A DNA stretch of 64,000 nt, taken from CBDFGK01 sp965247075. GTDB lineage: Bacteria > Pseudomonadota > Gammaproteobacteria > Pseudomonadales > Halieaceae. Of this stretch, positions 35,578-45,068 are shown in pieces; position 1 is the first letter of the stretch; each line of letters begins with the position of its first letter. The position numbers were made by a program, and so were the translations under genes. Location of the stretch: contig CBDFGK010000002.1 in NCBI GenBank assembly GCA_965247075.1, positions 1,178,001 through 1,242,000 of the forward strand, given 5' to 3'. The notes under the pieces are model-generated. The model worked only from the letters and a program-made list of their open reading frames with translations, had not been told where the DNA came from and did not search any database.

Positions 35578-37836
35578 ATGCTCAGGAAACCGTCACAACA
35601 AACATCGGTGATTATTGGCCTCGCCGTAGCTGCCTGTGTGTTTGACAGCCCAGCCCTGCACGCGCAGGGAAGGCAGAAGCTGGAAGAGGTTGTGGTTACT
35701 GCCCAACGCCGGGATGAAAACATTCAGGATGTCCCGATTTCTATCACCAGTATGACCGGCGACCGGCTGTCTGCGAGATTCGCCAGCGGCGATGACATAC
35801 TAGCACTGTCGAGCGCTGCGCCGGGCTTGTACATCGAATCGTCAAACGGTCGTTTGGCACCGCGTTTCTACCTGCGCGGTTTGGGTAACGCGGACTTCAC
35901 AGCCGCTGCATCGCAGCCCGTTTCTTTGGTTATGGACGACGTGCCTATGGAGAAGTCAGTCCTTAAGGCGTTCCCGCTGTTTGACATGGCAAGCGTCGAG
36001 GTCATTCGTGGACCTCAGGGTACGCTATTTGGGCGCAACACCACGGCCGGCATCGTCAAGATAGATTCGAGGCGCCCTACAGAAGAGACCGAAGGCTATG
36101 CCAATGCCTCGGCCGGAAACTACGGCACCTACAACCTCGAAGGGGCAATCGGTGGCACGATCATTGACGATACGCTGATTGGCCGAGTGTCAGCGGTATC
36201 GCAGAACCGTTCCGACTGGGTCGATAACGACTTCACAGGCGAGAGCGATGCATTGGGCGGCTTCGATATTGCAGCAGCGCGCTTCCAGTTGCAGTGGACA
36301 CCCAGTGAAGATCTGACGTTCTGGCTGATGCATCAGCGTCAGGATTCAGAAAGCACCACCAGCCTGTTCCGCGCCAATATTCTGAGTCAGGGCAGCAATA
36401 GACTGAATAGTAATTACGATCGCGATACCGTGTCCTGGGACGGCGGGGACGGCAATGAGGGTGGGATGAAGTCCAATGGCACCACACTCAAAGTCGACTG
36501 GGATATCGGTGACTATACCCTTACGTCAATCACCTCCTATCAGGACGTTACTGACCGATACGGTCGTGGCGATATTGACGGCGGCTTCGGTTGCCTGTTC
36601 ACTTGTAGCGGGCCGGCAGGCCCGGCCAGCACGCCGTTCACCCCCTTCGCGTCGCCGTTTGTGGTCAATGTAGACACTGGTGGTGACATCGACCTCCAGC
36701 AGTTCACGCAAGAAGTGCGGCTTGCAAGTAATTTCGATGGACCCATCAACTACCAGGTTGGTGTCTTCTACTTCGAGGATGACTTTTCCGGCACTTCGAA
36801 AAACCAGAGTGCCGGCGCCACGGAATTCCAGATTGGCTCAACGGCAGATATCGAGAACACGACGATTGCCTTCTTCGGTCAGGGTAGTTATGACTTCAGT
36901 GACCGGCTTACGGTGACCGCCGGCGTGCGTTACACAGACGACGAAAAAGACGCAATCAATATTCGCTATGCGAACGGCGTTCCGTCCGAAGTCCTGCCGG
37001 AAATCAACCTGGAGGACGACAACATCAGCTGGGATCTGGCTTTCTCCTATGCGACAACCGAAGAAGGCCAGCTTTACGGTCGCATCGCTTCCGGCTTCAG
37101 GGCGCCGACCATCCAGGACCGTCTCGAAGACGACCCTACCGTCACTACAGCTGACTCAGAAACCATACTTTCCTATGAAATGGGCTACAAAGCGCAGTAC
37201 GACAGATTGCGGTACAACGCGGCTGCCTTCTACTATGTGATTGATGATATCCAGCTGACAGCCGTTGGTGGTGCCAGCAATTCAACCACTTTGTTGAATG
37301 GCGATGAGGGCACGGGCTACGGCGTCGAGTTCGAGATCGAATACATTGTGCTTGATAACCTCACCCTATCCGGTGGTTTCGGCTATGTCAAAACGGAGAT
37401 CAACGACTCATCACTGGCTATCGCGCCCTGTGGCTCCGGACTTTGTACAGTCAACGATTCGCTGAACGCCGATGGCCTGGCGCTGATCGATGGAAACCCT
37501 TTCCAGCACGCACCGGAATGGACGGCTAACTTCGAGATTGACTATGTCTATCCGCTGAGTGGTGGTAACGCCGAGATTTATGCATACTCAGACTGGAAAT
37601 TCCGTGGCGAAACCAATGACTTCCTGTACGAGAGCGTTGAATACACGACAGACACGCAGTTCGAAGGCGGTCTCAGGTTCGGCTATCGCAGCCTGCAGAA
37701 TAACTACCAGCTCGGATTCTTCGCGCGGAATATCACCGACGAGGAAAACATTATTGGCGGCATCGATTTCGCCAACCTGCTGGCTTATACCAACGAACCC
37801 CGTGCCTATGGCGTTGAGGCTTCCTGGAGCTTCTAG
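35578..37836 (+). CDS. TonB-dependent outer-membrane receptor
   Basis: This 752-residue receptor has a signal peptide (about 1-29, ending LHAQG) and a TonB-box-like EEVVVTAQRRDENIQDVPIS. The plug domain carries FYLRGLGN and VEVIRGPQGTLFGRNTTAG, and the 22-strand beta-barrel ends in the outer-membrane signature EASWSF. It imports a bulky ligand using TonB energy. It precedes a sulfatase and a nucleoside hydrolase in the same direction, so the ligand may be a sulfated nucleoside-like or glycosidic compound. A terminator at 37858 separates it from the sulfatase. The 35346-35577 leader has no gene. Confidence 0.94.
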   Translation: MLRKPSQQTSVIIGLAVAACVFDSPALHAQGRQKLEEVVVTAQRRDENIQDVPISITSMTGDRLSARFASGDDILALSSAAPGLYIESSNGRLAPRFYLRGLGNADFTAAASQPVSLVMDDVPMEKSVLKAFPLFDMASVEVIRGPQGTLFGRNTTAGIVKIDSRRPTEETEGYANASAGNYGTYNLEGAIGGTIIDDTLIGRVSAVSQNRSDWVDNDFTGESDALGGFDIAAARFQLQWTPSEDLTFWLMHQRQDSESTTSLFRANILSQGSNRLNSNYDRDTVSWDGGDGNEGGMKSNGTTLKVDWDIGDYTLTSITSYQDVTDRYGRGDIDGGFGCLFTCSGPAGPASTPFTPFASPFVVNVDTGGDIDLQQFTQEVRLASNFDGPINYQVGVFYFEDDFSGTSKNQSAGATEFQIGSTADIENTTIAFFGQGSYDFSDRLTVTAGVRYTDDEKDAINIRYANGVPSEVLPEINLEDDNISWDLAFSYATTEEGQLYGRIASGFRAPTIQDRLEDDPTVTTADSETILSYEMGYKAQYDRLRYNAAAFYYVIDDIQLTAVGGASNSTTLLNGDEGTGYGVEFEIEYIVLDNLTLSGGFGYVKTEINDSSLAIAPCGSGLCTVNDSLNADGLALIDGNPFQHAPEWTANFEIDYVYPLSGGNAEIYAYSDWKFRGETNDFLYESVEYTTDTQFEGGLRFGYRSLQNNYQLGFFARNITDEENIIGGIDFANLLAYTNEPRAYGVEASWSF

Positions 37837-37857
37837 CCTGTTAGCCACAAACTACAC

Positions 37858-37890
37858 AAAGGCCCACTTCATGTGGGCCTTTCCATTTTC
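37858..37890 (+). terminator. Terminator hairpin after the TonB receptor gene
   Basis: A 10-bp perfect stem (aaaggcccac / gtgggccttt) with loop ttcat at 37868-37872 is followed by a T-containing run (ttccatttt). It lies 21 bp past the receptor stop codon. The T-tract is imperfect, so partial readthrough into the sulfatase gene is possible. Confidence 0.85.
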
Positions 37891-37907
37891 GGAGCACCCT
37901 CTAGCGC

Positions 37908-39578
37908 ATGAATATCCTTACTACTTTCGTGCCACGCTTTCCGGGCGTGCCCACCTGTGCAGGCTTCGCCTCGCTGGTGGCTGTCATGTGCCTTGTTACC
38001 TGCAAGCAGAACTCGCTCCCGGAGCCTGTCACCGCAAGTCCACCATCCGAAGCGGTAACCACCCAGCCACCGAATATTATTTTCCTGCTCACCGATGATC
38101 AGCGCGCAGATACCTTGTCGATCGCCGGCAACCAGGATGTACAAACACCCCATATCGATCAGCTGGCCAGGAACGGCGTGCGCTATACCAATGCCTTTAC
38201 GGTTCAGCCCATTTGTGCACCGAGCCGTTTCGCGTTTCTTTCCGGGCAGTATGAGCGCACCAGCGGTCTCGGCTTTAACTCGCCCTACCAGATATCAGAG
38301 AGGCAGTGGCAACAGACATACCCAGCATTGCTAAGGGAGGCGGGCTATTTCACGGGGTTTATCGGCAAGTTCGGGGTTGAGTACTACGCGCTGGCTGACA
38401 GCCCCGCGTCCAAATTCGATTACTGGCGTGCGCATGATGGGTGGCTGCCGTTCTTCCCGAAGGATCTGCCAGACAATCCCGCGACGGTCATTTATCAGGA
38501 TGCAAAACATGAGATCACAACAGAGATCATGGGCGAGTTTATCCAGGACTTCCTGAGCAAGCGCCCGGCAAACGAACCGTTCAGCCTATCGGTCAGTTTC
38601 TCCGCACCACATAACTCCGTTGTATCTTCTATGTATACAGAGGGCGCTGATCCGGAGTGCGACAATTATGCCTGCCGCGTGATGGCTTATCCCGCCAGCG
38701 GCAATCCTCGTCTGGCCGGACATACGATCTATGATTCCCTGTATAGAGACAGGGCAATTCAAATCTCGCCGGATACCGGCCGCGCCCCATACGAGTTCAT
38801 TCGCGAGGGCGTCATCGATCACAACGCCCGTCAAAAATGGTATGCATACAATTACGATGCCGCCCTTGAGCCCGAGCACCTGATTCGTTACTACCAGACG
38901 ATCACCGGCATCGACCATGTCGTGGGGGAACTTGTGGCACAGCTTGAACGTCTGGGTCTTGCGCAAAACACGATCATCATTTTCGCCAGCGACCATGGCT
39001 TGCTCAATGGCGAATACGGCACGGGCGGCAAGGCACTGTTGTATGACCTGGTTGCGAAGATACCACTGGTGATTTTCGATCCGCAGAACCGGAGCGATGA
39101 CGCGGAACGCGTGCGGGAGGAGTTGGTGCTCAGCATCGATGTGCCGGCCACGATATTGGCCTACGCAGGGTTGGCAGTACCAGGGGCAATGCAGGGCACA
39201 GACCTCAATGCAGAAGATCCGCCGCGTGACGAGGTGTTTCTTGAGAGCCTGACGGTTGCTGAAGGCAATCCATTCATCGAGGCGCTGCGAACGCAGGAAT
39301 GGAAGTATGTCCGCTATCTGGAGCCAAGCGGTTGCCCGTACACTGAGGAGCAGCTCGATTTCTCTGGCCGGCAGCCGACTTTTGAGCAGTTGTTTCATCT
39401 CGCCAGTGACCCTGAGGAACGGGTTAATTTGGTAAATGTGCAGGAGCATGCTCCGATTCTGGAGACATTCCGGGTACGCACTCGTGCCCGATCTGCTGCT
39501 ATGACGGCGAACGGTCTGCGGCACAAGCGTGACCTGTCTATTCCTCTGCGGCCCACCGATGGGGCCTATTGCTGGTAG
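37908..39578 (+). CDS. Sulfatase (formylglycine-dependent, Cys type)
   Basis: This 556-residue type I sulfatase cleaves sulfate esters in the periplasm. A hydrophobic N-terminus (about 18-33, LVAVMCLVTCK) looks like a signal, possibly a lipobox at Cys32. Metal ligands appear in FLLTDDQRADT (Asp63/Asp64). The modification site is Cys103 in QPICAPSRFAF, i.e. CxPSR, which must be converted to formylglycine. FASDHGLLNGEYG supplies further ligands near residue 363. No maturase gene is visible in the window, so it must be encoded elsewhere. Flanked by a TonB receptor and a nucleoside hydrolase. Confidence 0.92.
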   Translation: MNILTTFVPRFPGVPTCAGFASLVAVMCLVTCKQNSLPEPVTASPPSEAVTTQPPNIIFLLTDDQRADTLSIAGNQDVQTPHIDQLARNGVRYTNAFTVQPICAPSRFAFLSGQYERTSGLGFNSPYQISERQWQQTYPALLREAGYFTGFIGKFGVEYYALADSPASKFDYWRAHDGWLPFFPKDLPDNPATVIYQDAKHEITTEIMGEFIQDFLSKRPANEPFSLSVSFSAPHNSVVSSMYTEGADPECDNYACRVMAYPASGNPRLAGHTIYDSLYRDRAIQISPDTGRAPYEFIREGVIDHNARQKWYAYNYDAALEPEHLIRYYQTITGIDHVVGELVAQLERLGLAQNTIIIFASDHGLLNGEYGTGGKALLYDLVAKIPLVIFDPQNRSDDAERVREELVLSIDVPATILAYAGLAVPGAMQGTDLNAEDPPRDEVFLESLTVAEGNPFIEALRTQEWKYVRYLEPSGCPYTEEQLDFSGRQPTFEQLFHLASDPEERVNLVNVQEHAPILETFRVRTRARSAAMTANGLRHKRDLSIPLRPTDGAYCW

Positions 39579-39625
39579 TGAATACGGCAAGAGTGCATCT
39601 CTTATTAGGTGCCCGGAGGGGCTGA

Positions 39626-40633
39626 ATGAAATTTGGCGATAACAACATGCTTACCCGCCGGACATTTGTCGGTACATCCATAGCACTGGCCCTCGCCGCT
39701 AAAGCCGGCACCAGCACAATCAGTGGTGGCAGCCGGCCGGTCATTATGGACACTGACATCGGTGATGACATTGACGACACCTGGGCCCTGTTCATGTTAC
39801 TTCGAATGCCAGCGCTGGATCTGAAGCTGGCCGTCGGGGACTTTGGCAACGCCGTGTATCGCGCTCGCTTGCTGGCCAAGCTTCTCGAACTCACGGGCAG
39901 AAGTGATGTGCCAATCGGTATCGGTCTCGGCGTGGCAGACGAGCCGGGGCAGCAGAGCAGCTGGTTGGGCGACTACCAGCTTAATGATTATCCGGGCGAG
40001 GTCTACGAAGACGGCGTGCAGGCAATCATCAAGACGATAAAGTCATCGCCGGAACCCGTGACACTGTTGTGTCTCGGACCCGTGCCCAATATCGCCGAAG
40101 CGCTTCGGCGCGATCCTTCCATCGCCAGTAACGCCCACTTTATCGGCATGTACGGATCGATCTACAAAGGCTACCTCGGTGATGAGACACCCGCAGCCGA
40201 GTACAACGTACGCGTCGACCCAGCATCCTTACAGGCGGCATTCGCCGCGCCCTGGGAGTGCACGATTACCCCCTTGGATACCTGCGGCCTTATCGCCCTT
40301 GACGGTGACGATTATCGCCGCCTGTATGAGAGCGACGATCTGTGGCTCAAGGCGTTAATGGCAAATTACCGCGCCTGGCTCCCGGGAGCGCCGTTCATTG
40401 CCCCGAATCACGATATGCGCAGAGTCAGCACGACCCTGTTCGACTCGGTCGCGGTCCATCTCGCGGCTGAGGGCGATCTGGTCGAAATGGAAAGGCTACC
40501 TATTCGTGTGACAGACGACGGCTATACGATTATTGATCGGGAGAATGGACGTCCCGTTAATTGTGCTACTGCCTGGAAGGATCTAGACGCCTTCAAGCAA
40601 CGATTGGTAAACACGCTACTCGGCTGTCTGTGA
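39626..40633 (+). CDS. Inosine-uridine-preferring-type nucleoside hydrolase, exported
   Basis: This 335-residue protein of the IU-nucleoside hydrolase fold cleaves N-glycosidic bonds. The Ca-binding signature MDTDIGDDIDDTWAL is at about 41-55, and FIAPNHDMRRVSTTLFDSVA near residue 253 supplies the C-terminal His/Asp ligands. A Tat-like signal (MLTRRTFVGTSIALALAAKA from residue 8) suggests export of a folded enzyme. GGAGGGG precedes the ATG at 39626. It follows the sulfatase with a 47-bp gap and probably acts on the product of that enzyme. Confidence 0.9.
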   Translation: MKFGDNNMLTRRTFVGTSIALALAAKAGTSTISGGSRPVIMDTDIGDDIDDTWALFMLLRMPALDLKLAVGDFGNAVYRARLLAKLLELTGRSDVPIGIGLGVADEPGQQSSWLGDYQLNDYPGEVYEDGVQAIIKTIKSSPEPVTLLCLGPVPNIAEALRRDPSIASNAHFIGMYGSIYKGYLGDETPAAEYNVRVDPASLQAAFAAPWECTITPLDTCGLIALDGDDYRRLYESDDLWLKALMANYRAWLPGAPFIAPNHDMRRVSTTLFDSVAVHLAAEGDLVEMERLPIRVTDDGYTIIDRENGRPVNCATAWKDLDAFKQRLVNTLLGCL

Positions 40634-40823
40634 TACCGTGTGAGTGGCGAATGGTTCTGCTCCGGTCTTGTGAGTGAATATTAGGCCACAACATAGAACA
40701 TCGAGTCCTCATCCGGTAGCAAGGTATTTCTTCATCGCTTCACTCAATATCCGGCACCAACGTTCCGTAACCGTCAACTGCGGCGCACTCGTTTTTAACT
40801 GATTAAAAAACCGTTGAATCCGC

Positions 40824-41138
40824 TCAAAAGTCTCCTGTATAAAACACCTGGGCCAGTTCCATGTCTATCATGCAGGAATAGCCAAACAGCGGCACATCCC
40901 TGACCTGTCGACGGACATACCGGTTGACCGTTCCCCTCTCCCCGGTAACGGGGTCTATGGCGTTGTTGCGTCTGTTCGGCGGGATCGGGTAAAGTCCAAA
41001 TCCCACCTCGCCTTTGGTTATGGCATCCATCACTGTATCGGTGCCGCGCTTGCTCGCTCTGAGGCACGCATCGCCCTTGCAACTATTCTGGGGCGTACAG
41101 CCGATTTGTCGTTGTCGGCCGACAATGATTTTAGCCAT
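40824..41138 (-). CDS. Hypothetical protein, possibly frameshifted
   Basis: The 104-residue frame has three cysteines in IGCTPQNSCKGDACLRASKR and a Gly/Pro-rich middle (GEVGFGLYPIPPNRRNNAID). Near 40845 another frame takes up protein-like sequence (QETFERIQRFFNQLKTSAPQ, ending KKYLATG about 40716), so the gene may be broken by a single-base shift. I do not recognise it. The rest of 40634-41258 contains nothing else that I can support. Confidence 0.4.
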   Translation of the reverse strand: MAKIIVGRQRQIGCTPQNSCKGDACLRASKRGTDTVMDAITKGEVGFGLYPIPPNRRNNAIDPVTGERGTVNRYVRRQVRDVPLFGYSCMIDMELAQVFYTGDF

Positions 41139-41258
41139 ATTCCGAGTTTATTTATCCGCAGCTTACGAAGACGTAATATTCAAATACGTTGATTCACTTC
41201 GAGGTACTGACAAGATAACCTGTCAGTACCTGTCTATACCCTCTGCCCCCTTTTTGTT

Positions 41259-42263
41259 CTACTTCTGAGCTACGATTCTCCAGTTAAGGTCGGCAATTTT
41301 GGCTTTCTCAGCATCGGTCCAGGCTTGGCCGCCTTTTTGAAGTAAATCAAGCGACTGTTCGACCCAGGCCGGCATAATGCGAATGGCCTCAAGGGCCCTG
41401 ATAACTCTACGTACCCGCAGAATCAAGCCACGTTTTTGTTCGCAGATGGGCCAGGCTTCACTCTTTGACGGCGCCGAAACAAGAATTTTAAATCCTGCTC
41501 TTTCCAATGCCGCACACACATCCGCCGGATACATCGATTGAGTCGCCGCCAGCGTTGGCAGGTAGGTTTTGTGCAGTGTGGCATGCTCTTGGTTGGTCCA
41601 ATCGAAATAAGGCGAGAGCAAGTACTCGGAACAGGCATAGCGGGCGCCAGGTTTTAACACTCGATACATTTCTCTGGCATGGTCATCGAGCTCTTCTTTT
41701 TTGAAGAAGGGCCAAACTGCCTGAAAGGAAAAACAGCCATCGAAACTCTCTGATTCGTAGGCAAGTGGGTCATGATGATTACCTTCCTTGAAATGTAATC
41801 GATCACTCATATCGGTTTCTGCGGCCCAGTCAATAGCATTTTCAATCTGGTTGGGATCGATGTTATAGCCGGACACCTGTCCCCCGGACAGGGTAGCAAA
41901 GTGATGCGCAATTCTGCCCCGGCCACAGCCCATATCCAGCAGGTGGGATTGCTCAGGCTGATGCAGGTTAAGCTCTTCGAATACCGCCTTTTCGACTAAC
42001 AACTGATTGCCATACAGGCCTTGGGAGTCATCTAGCTGTGGCGGGATGTAGAGCTTCTCCAGGTCGAATACCGAGAGCATGTTATTCAACACTTTATAGT
42101 AGTCTGCGACAGCCTGAGTCTCGTCCTCTGTCGACGTCTCTTCGCCGTCTTGCATCCGTTGAAAAAATTTATAGGCTTCGATACAACCTTGCTTGTCCTC
42201 ATCCGATAACGCAATCAAGCGTTTTATTCCGACCAGAGAAGTTTTAATTCTGTACCAATTCAT
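41259..42263 (-). CDS. SAM-dependent methyltransferase (sterol-C-methyltransferase-like)
   Basis: This protein of about 334 residues has a class I SAM motif LLDMGCGRGRIAHHF (about residue 107 from the chosen start) and motif II YNIDPNQIENAI. FDGCFSFQAVWPFF and MYRVLKPGARYACSEYLLSP follow, arranged as in the Erg6/gamma-tocopherol methyltransferase group. The internal ATG at 42263 (NWYRIKTSLVG) is preferred because the upstream 19 residues are not protein-like. Sterol or other lipid methylation is a guess from family resemblance. It is transcribed alone. Confidence 0.85.
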   Translation of the reverse strand: MNWYRIKTSLVGIKRLIALSDEDKQGCIEAYKFFQRMQDGEETSTEDETQAVADYYKVLNNMLSVFDLEKLYIPPQLDDSQGLYGNQLLVEKAVFEELNLHQPEQSHLLDMGCGRGRIAHHFATLSGGQVSGYNIDPNQIENAIDWAAETDMSDRLHFKEGNHHDPLAYESESFDGCFSFQAVWPFFKKEELDDHAREMYRVLKPGARYACSEYLLSPYFDWTNQEHATLHKTYLPTLAATQSMYPADVCAALERAGFKILVSAPSKSEAWPICEQKRGLILRVRRVIRALEAIRIMPAWVEQSLDLLQKGGQAWTDAEKAKIADLNWRIVAQK

Positions 42264-42340
42264 TGTCTGCGCCTCTATGTTGTTATTGTCAGCAGGACAA
42301 GATGCTAACACGGTAATCAACCGAAATTTACGCTACGCGG

Positions 42341-42832
42341 TTACAGCAACCGGATCGAACCATCATAGAGACCATCGAGTAGCGAACTGGCCGGCAACAT
42401 GGCCTCTTGTCGTGCTTCGCCCCGGTGCATACTGATGGTCAGGCGGCCATTGTCATCGGCCATCACGTCGAAAATCGTTTTGCCATTGAGCTCAAAGGTA
42501 TTGCCCAGGTACTCAATGTTTTGCACGTCTTCTTCGTGGCGAATACGCTGCAAGCGTCCCTCGATAGACTTGAAGAAACTTTCCAGCTCACTTTCAAGAC
42601 CGGCTGCGTCCGCACCGGCAAGACAAATCACGGTGCCATCACCCTGCAGCCGGCACAATTTTTCACCGAGCAGTGCTTGCTCTCCGTGCAGTTTGAATTG
42701 CACCTTGTAGCCGGCGTCGAATTCCAGCTCCAGGTGACAAACGCGGTCAGCCGTGTCGACTACCCCACTCTGCAACTGCAGGCTTATCTGCTGAATTGCA
42801 TAACGCCGGCAGTACTCCCTGACCGCAGACAC
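42341..42832 (-). CDS. Conserved-looking hypothetical protein downstream of gcdH
   Basis: This protein of about 163 residues starts at a GTG (42830-42832), right after the gcdH stop. It has a helical centre (ELESFFKSIEGRLQRIRHEE) and a beta-rich end (NTFELNGKTIFDVMADDNGR). Composition and codon use resemble the neighbours, and the tight spacing suggests co-transcription with gcdH. I do not recognise a family. Confidence 0.55.
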   Translation of the reverse strand: MSAVREYCRRYAIQQISLQLQSGVVDTADRVCHLELEFDAGYKVQFKLHGEQALLGEKLCRLQGDGTVICLAGADAAGLESELESFFKSIEGRLQRIRHEEDVQNIEYLGNTFELNGKTIFDVMADDNGRLTISMHRGEARQEAMLPASSLLDGLYDGSIRLL

Positions 42833-42833
42833 G

Positions 42834-44018
42834 CTAGAACGCCGCAATACCCGTCTGGGCGCGACCCAGAATCAGGGCGTGGATATCGTGGGTACCCTCG
42901 TAGGTGTTAACCGTTTCCAGGTTACACATATGCCGAAACACCGGGAACTCGTCGGAGATGCCGTTGCCGCCGTGCATATCGCGCGCCATCCGGGCAATAT
43001 CCAGCGCCTTGCCACAGTTGTTGCGCTTGAGCAATGAGATCAGCTCCGGTGCCAGTGAGTCGTTCTCTTTGAGACGACCTGCTTGCAGGCAGCCCACCAG
43101 GGCCAGGCTGATGTCGGTTTGCATATCGGCCAGTTTCTTCTGGATCAACTGGTTGGCGGCCAGCGGCCGACCAAACTGCGTGCGATCCAGCGTGTACTGT
43201 CTGGCTGCATGCCAGCAGGCTTCTGCCGCACCGAGCACCCCCCAGGAAATCCCGTAGCGCGCATTGCTGAGACAACCCATCGGGCCTTTCAGTCCCTCCA
43301 CGTTGGGCAGCAGGTTTGCTGCCGGCACGAACACTTCATGCATGACAATTTCGCCGGTAATACTGGCGCGCAGCGAGAGCTTGCCCTGGATTTTGGGAGC
43401 ACTCAGTCCCTCCATACCCTTCTCAAGCACAAAGCCGCGAATCTTGCCTTCGTCGTTCTTGGCCCACACCACAAATACGTCGGCGACCGGCGAGTTGCTA
43501 ATCCACATCTTCGAACCGGACAGACTGTAACCGCCATCAACACTCTTGGCGCGAGTCTGCATGCCACCGGGATCAGATCCCGCATCCGGCTCGGTCAAGC
43601 CGAAACAACCGATCCACTCGCCGGTAGCCAGCTTGGGCAGATACTTCTCACGTTGCTCTTCGTCGCCGTAGGCATAGATGGGATACATCACCAGGCTGGA
43701 CTGCACGCTCATCATGGAGCGGTAACCGGAATCGACACGCTCTACTTCCCGGGCGATCAGGCCATAGCTGACATAACTCACACCGGAACAACCATAACCG
43801 TCGATGGTAGGCCCCAGCAGGCCCAGCTCGCCCATCTCCGGGAAGATGTCCAGGTCGGTCTGCTCGCTCTGGTAGGCTTCACGCACCCGTGGTGCCAGCT
43901 TGTCCTGGGCGTAGGCGCGGGCGGTATCGCGCACCAGGCGCTCTTCTTCCGTCAGTTGCTGTTCTATCAGGAAGGGATCTTCCCAGTTAAAGGCAGGCCA
44001 TTTGATAGTCGCGCTCAT
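42834..44018 (-). CDS. gcdH: Glutaryl-CoA dehydrogenase
   Basis: This 394-residue FAD enzyme oxidises and decarboxylates glutaryl-CoA to crotonyl-CoA in lysine/tryptophan degradation. It starts MSATIKWPAFNWEDPFLIEQ. FGLTEPDAGSDPGGMQTRAK is the FAD loop and FRHMCNLETVNTYEGTHDIH contains the catalytic Glu. The Arg for the gamma-carboxylate lies in the first half. The ATG at 44018 is chosen because the 11 residues upstream are outside the family. Very characteristic sequence. Confidence 0.93.
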   Translation of the reverse strand: MSATIKWPAFNWEDPFLIEQQLTEEERLVRDTARAYAQDKLAPRVREAYQSEQTDLDIFPEMGELGLLGPTIDGYGCSGVSYVSYGLIAREVERVDSGYRSMMSVQSSLVMYPIYAYGDEEQREKYLPKLATGEWIGCFGLTEPDAGSDPGGMQTRAKSVDGGYSLSGSKMWISNSPVADVFVVWAKNDEGKIRGFVLEKGMEGLSAPKIQGKLSLRASITGEIVMHEVFVPAANLLPNVEGLKGPMGCLSNARYGISWGVLGAAEACWHAARQYTLDRTQFGRPLAANQLIQKKLADMQTDISLALVGCLQAGRLKENDSLAPELISLLKRNNCGKALDIARMARDMHGGNGISDEFPVFRHMCNLETVNTYEGTHDIHALILGRAQTGIAAF

Positions 44019-44176
44019 GTCAATCCTCGCAGCAATATTTTGTAGGTTCAAAGTCTGGAGTTCGGATTATACGCGTGCCGCCGCCGACGGTGCTTGACCG
44101 CAGGTTCCGAATGCCATGACTGATAGTGCACAGCCGCTGGTGTCACGCGCAATGAATCGTCCGGGACGCCCAGTCC

Positions 44177-45064
44177 CTACGGGGTATGGCGAATCCGCCC
44201 GGGGTGAGTATAGACCGTGGCGCGATTGCCGCGCACGAATCCACACAGCGTAATGCCGAATTTGTTAGCGACCTCTATGGCCAGCGAGGTGGGAGCACTA
44301 ACGGCGAGCATGATCTCAAGACCTGCGCGCACGGCTTTGAGAACCATTTCCAGACTGAGTCGACTGGACAGAACAACGCCACAAGTGGACAGATCGCCGC
44401 GCTCCAGCAGGACAGTGCCTATCGCCTTGTCGAGCGCATTGTGACGACCGAGGTCTTCAGCCACGGCCAACACCTGACCGGAATTATCGAATATGGCTGC
44501 GGCGTGAGATCCCCCGGTTTCCTGAAAGATCAACTGGCCTGCTCGCATTTGTTCCATCAGAGACAAAAAAGCGGATCGATTAATCGACAAGCGCTGCGGT
44601 ACCGCGCACAAACCCAGGGCGTTATCTTCGAGAATATCCCGGGGACCGCAGATACCACAGGAACTGGTGATTACCACATTCTTGCGGGACGCCTGCACCG
44701 AGGCCGGGTCATGTAATTGCACTTGCACAACCTTCGGGCTGTCGGCACACACCGACACACTCTTGATATCAGACAGGCTCTCGATAAGACCTTCGGAAAG
44801 CGCAAAACCCATGGCCAGCGCCAGACCTTCAGGCGCATCGACATCACCTAACACCCCATCCTCCAGGGTGAAGCCATGCGCTTGTTCCACCGTCACCGTT
44901 GGCGTCCACATCAGCATGTACTGACCAACGTCCTCGATGTCCAGAGTCAGGGCATCTTCTTCGATAACCTGTATGGAAGCCTGCTCCGGATCGCTGTCAA
45001 GATCAGCCAGGTACAGGGCGTCGACATCGACAACGCCCCGTTTGGGGCCAGGGTTTGCAGTCAT
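44177..45064 (-). CDS. fdhD: FdhD sulfur carrier for molybdenum cofactor
   Basis: This 295-residue FdhD transfers sulfur from IscS-type desulfurase to bis-MGD before insertion into formate dehydrogenase-like enzymes. The CxxC motif is Cys136/Cys139 in SSCGICGPRD, and the cofactor-binding EDLGRHNALDKAIG is at about 213. It is the last gene of the molybdoenzyme operon, 4 nt after the NrfD-like gene. This says the partner enzyme probably needs a sulfido-Mo or W centre, as formate dehydrogenases do. Confidence 0.92.
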   Translation of the reverse strand: MTANPGPKRGVVDVDALYLADLDSDPEQASIQVIEEDALTLDIEDVGQYMLMWTPTVTVEQAHGFTLEDGVLGDVDAPEGLALAMGFALSEGLIESLSDIKSVSVCADSPKVVQVQLHDPASVQASRKNVVITSSCGICGPRDILEDNALGLCAVPQRLSINRSAFLSLMEQMRAGQLIFQETGGSHAAAIFDNSGQVLAVAEDLGRHNALDKAIGTVLLERGDLSTCGVVLSSRLSLEMVLKAVRAGLEIMLAVSAPTSLAIEVANKFGITLCGFVRGNRATVYTHPGRIRHTP

Positions 45065-45068
45065 GCAC

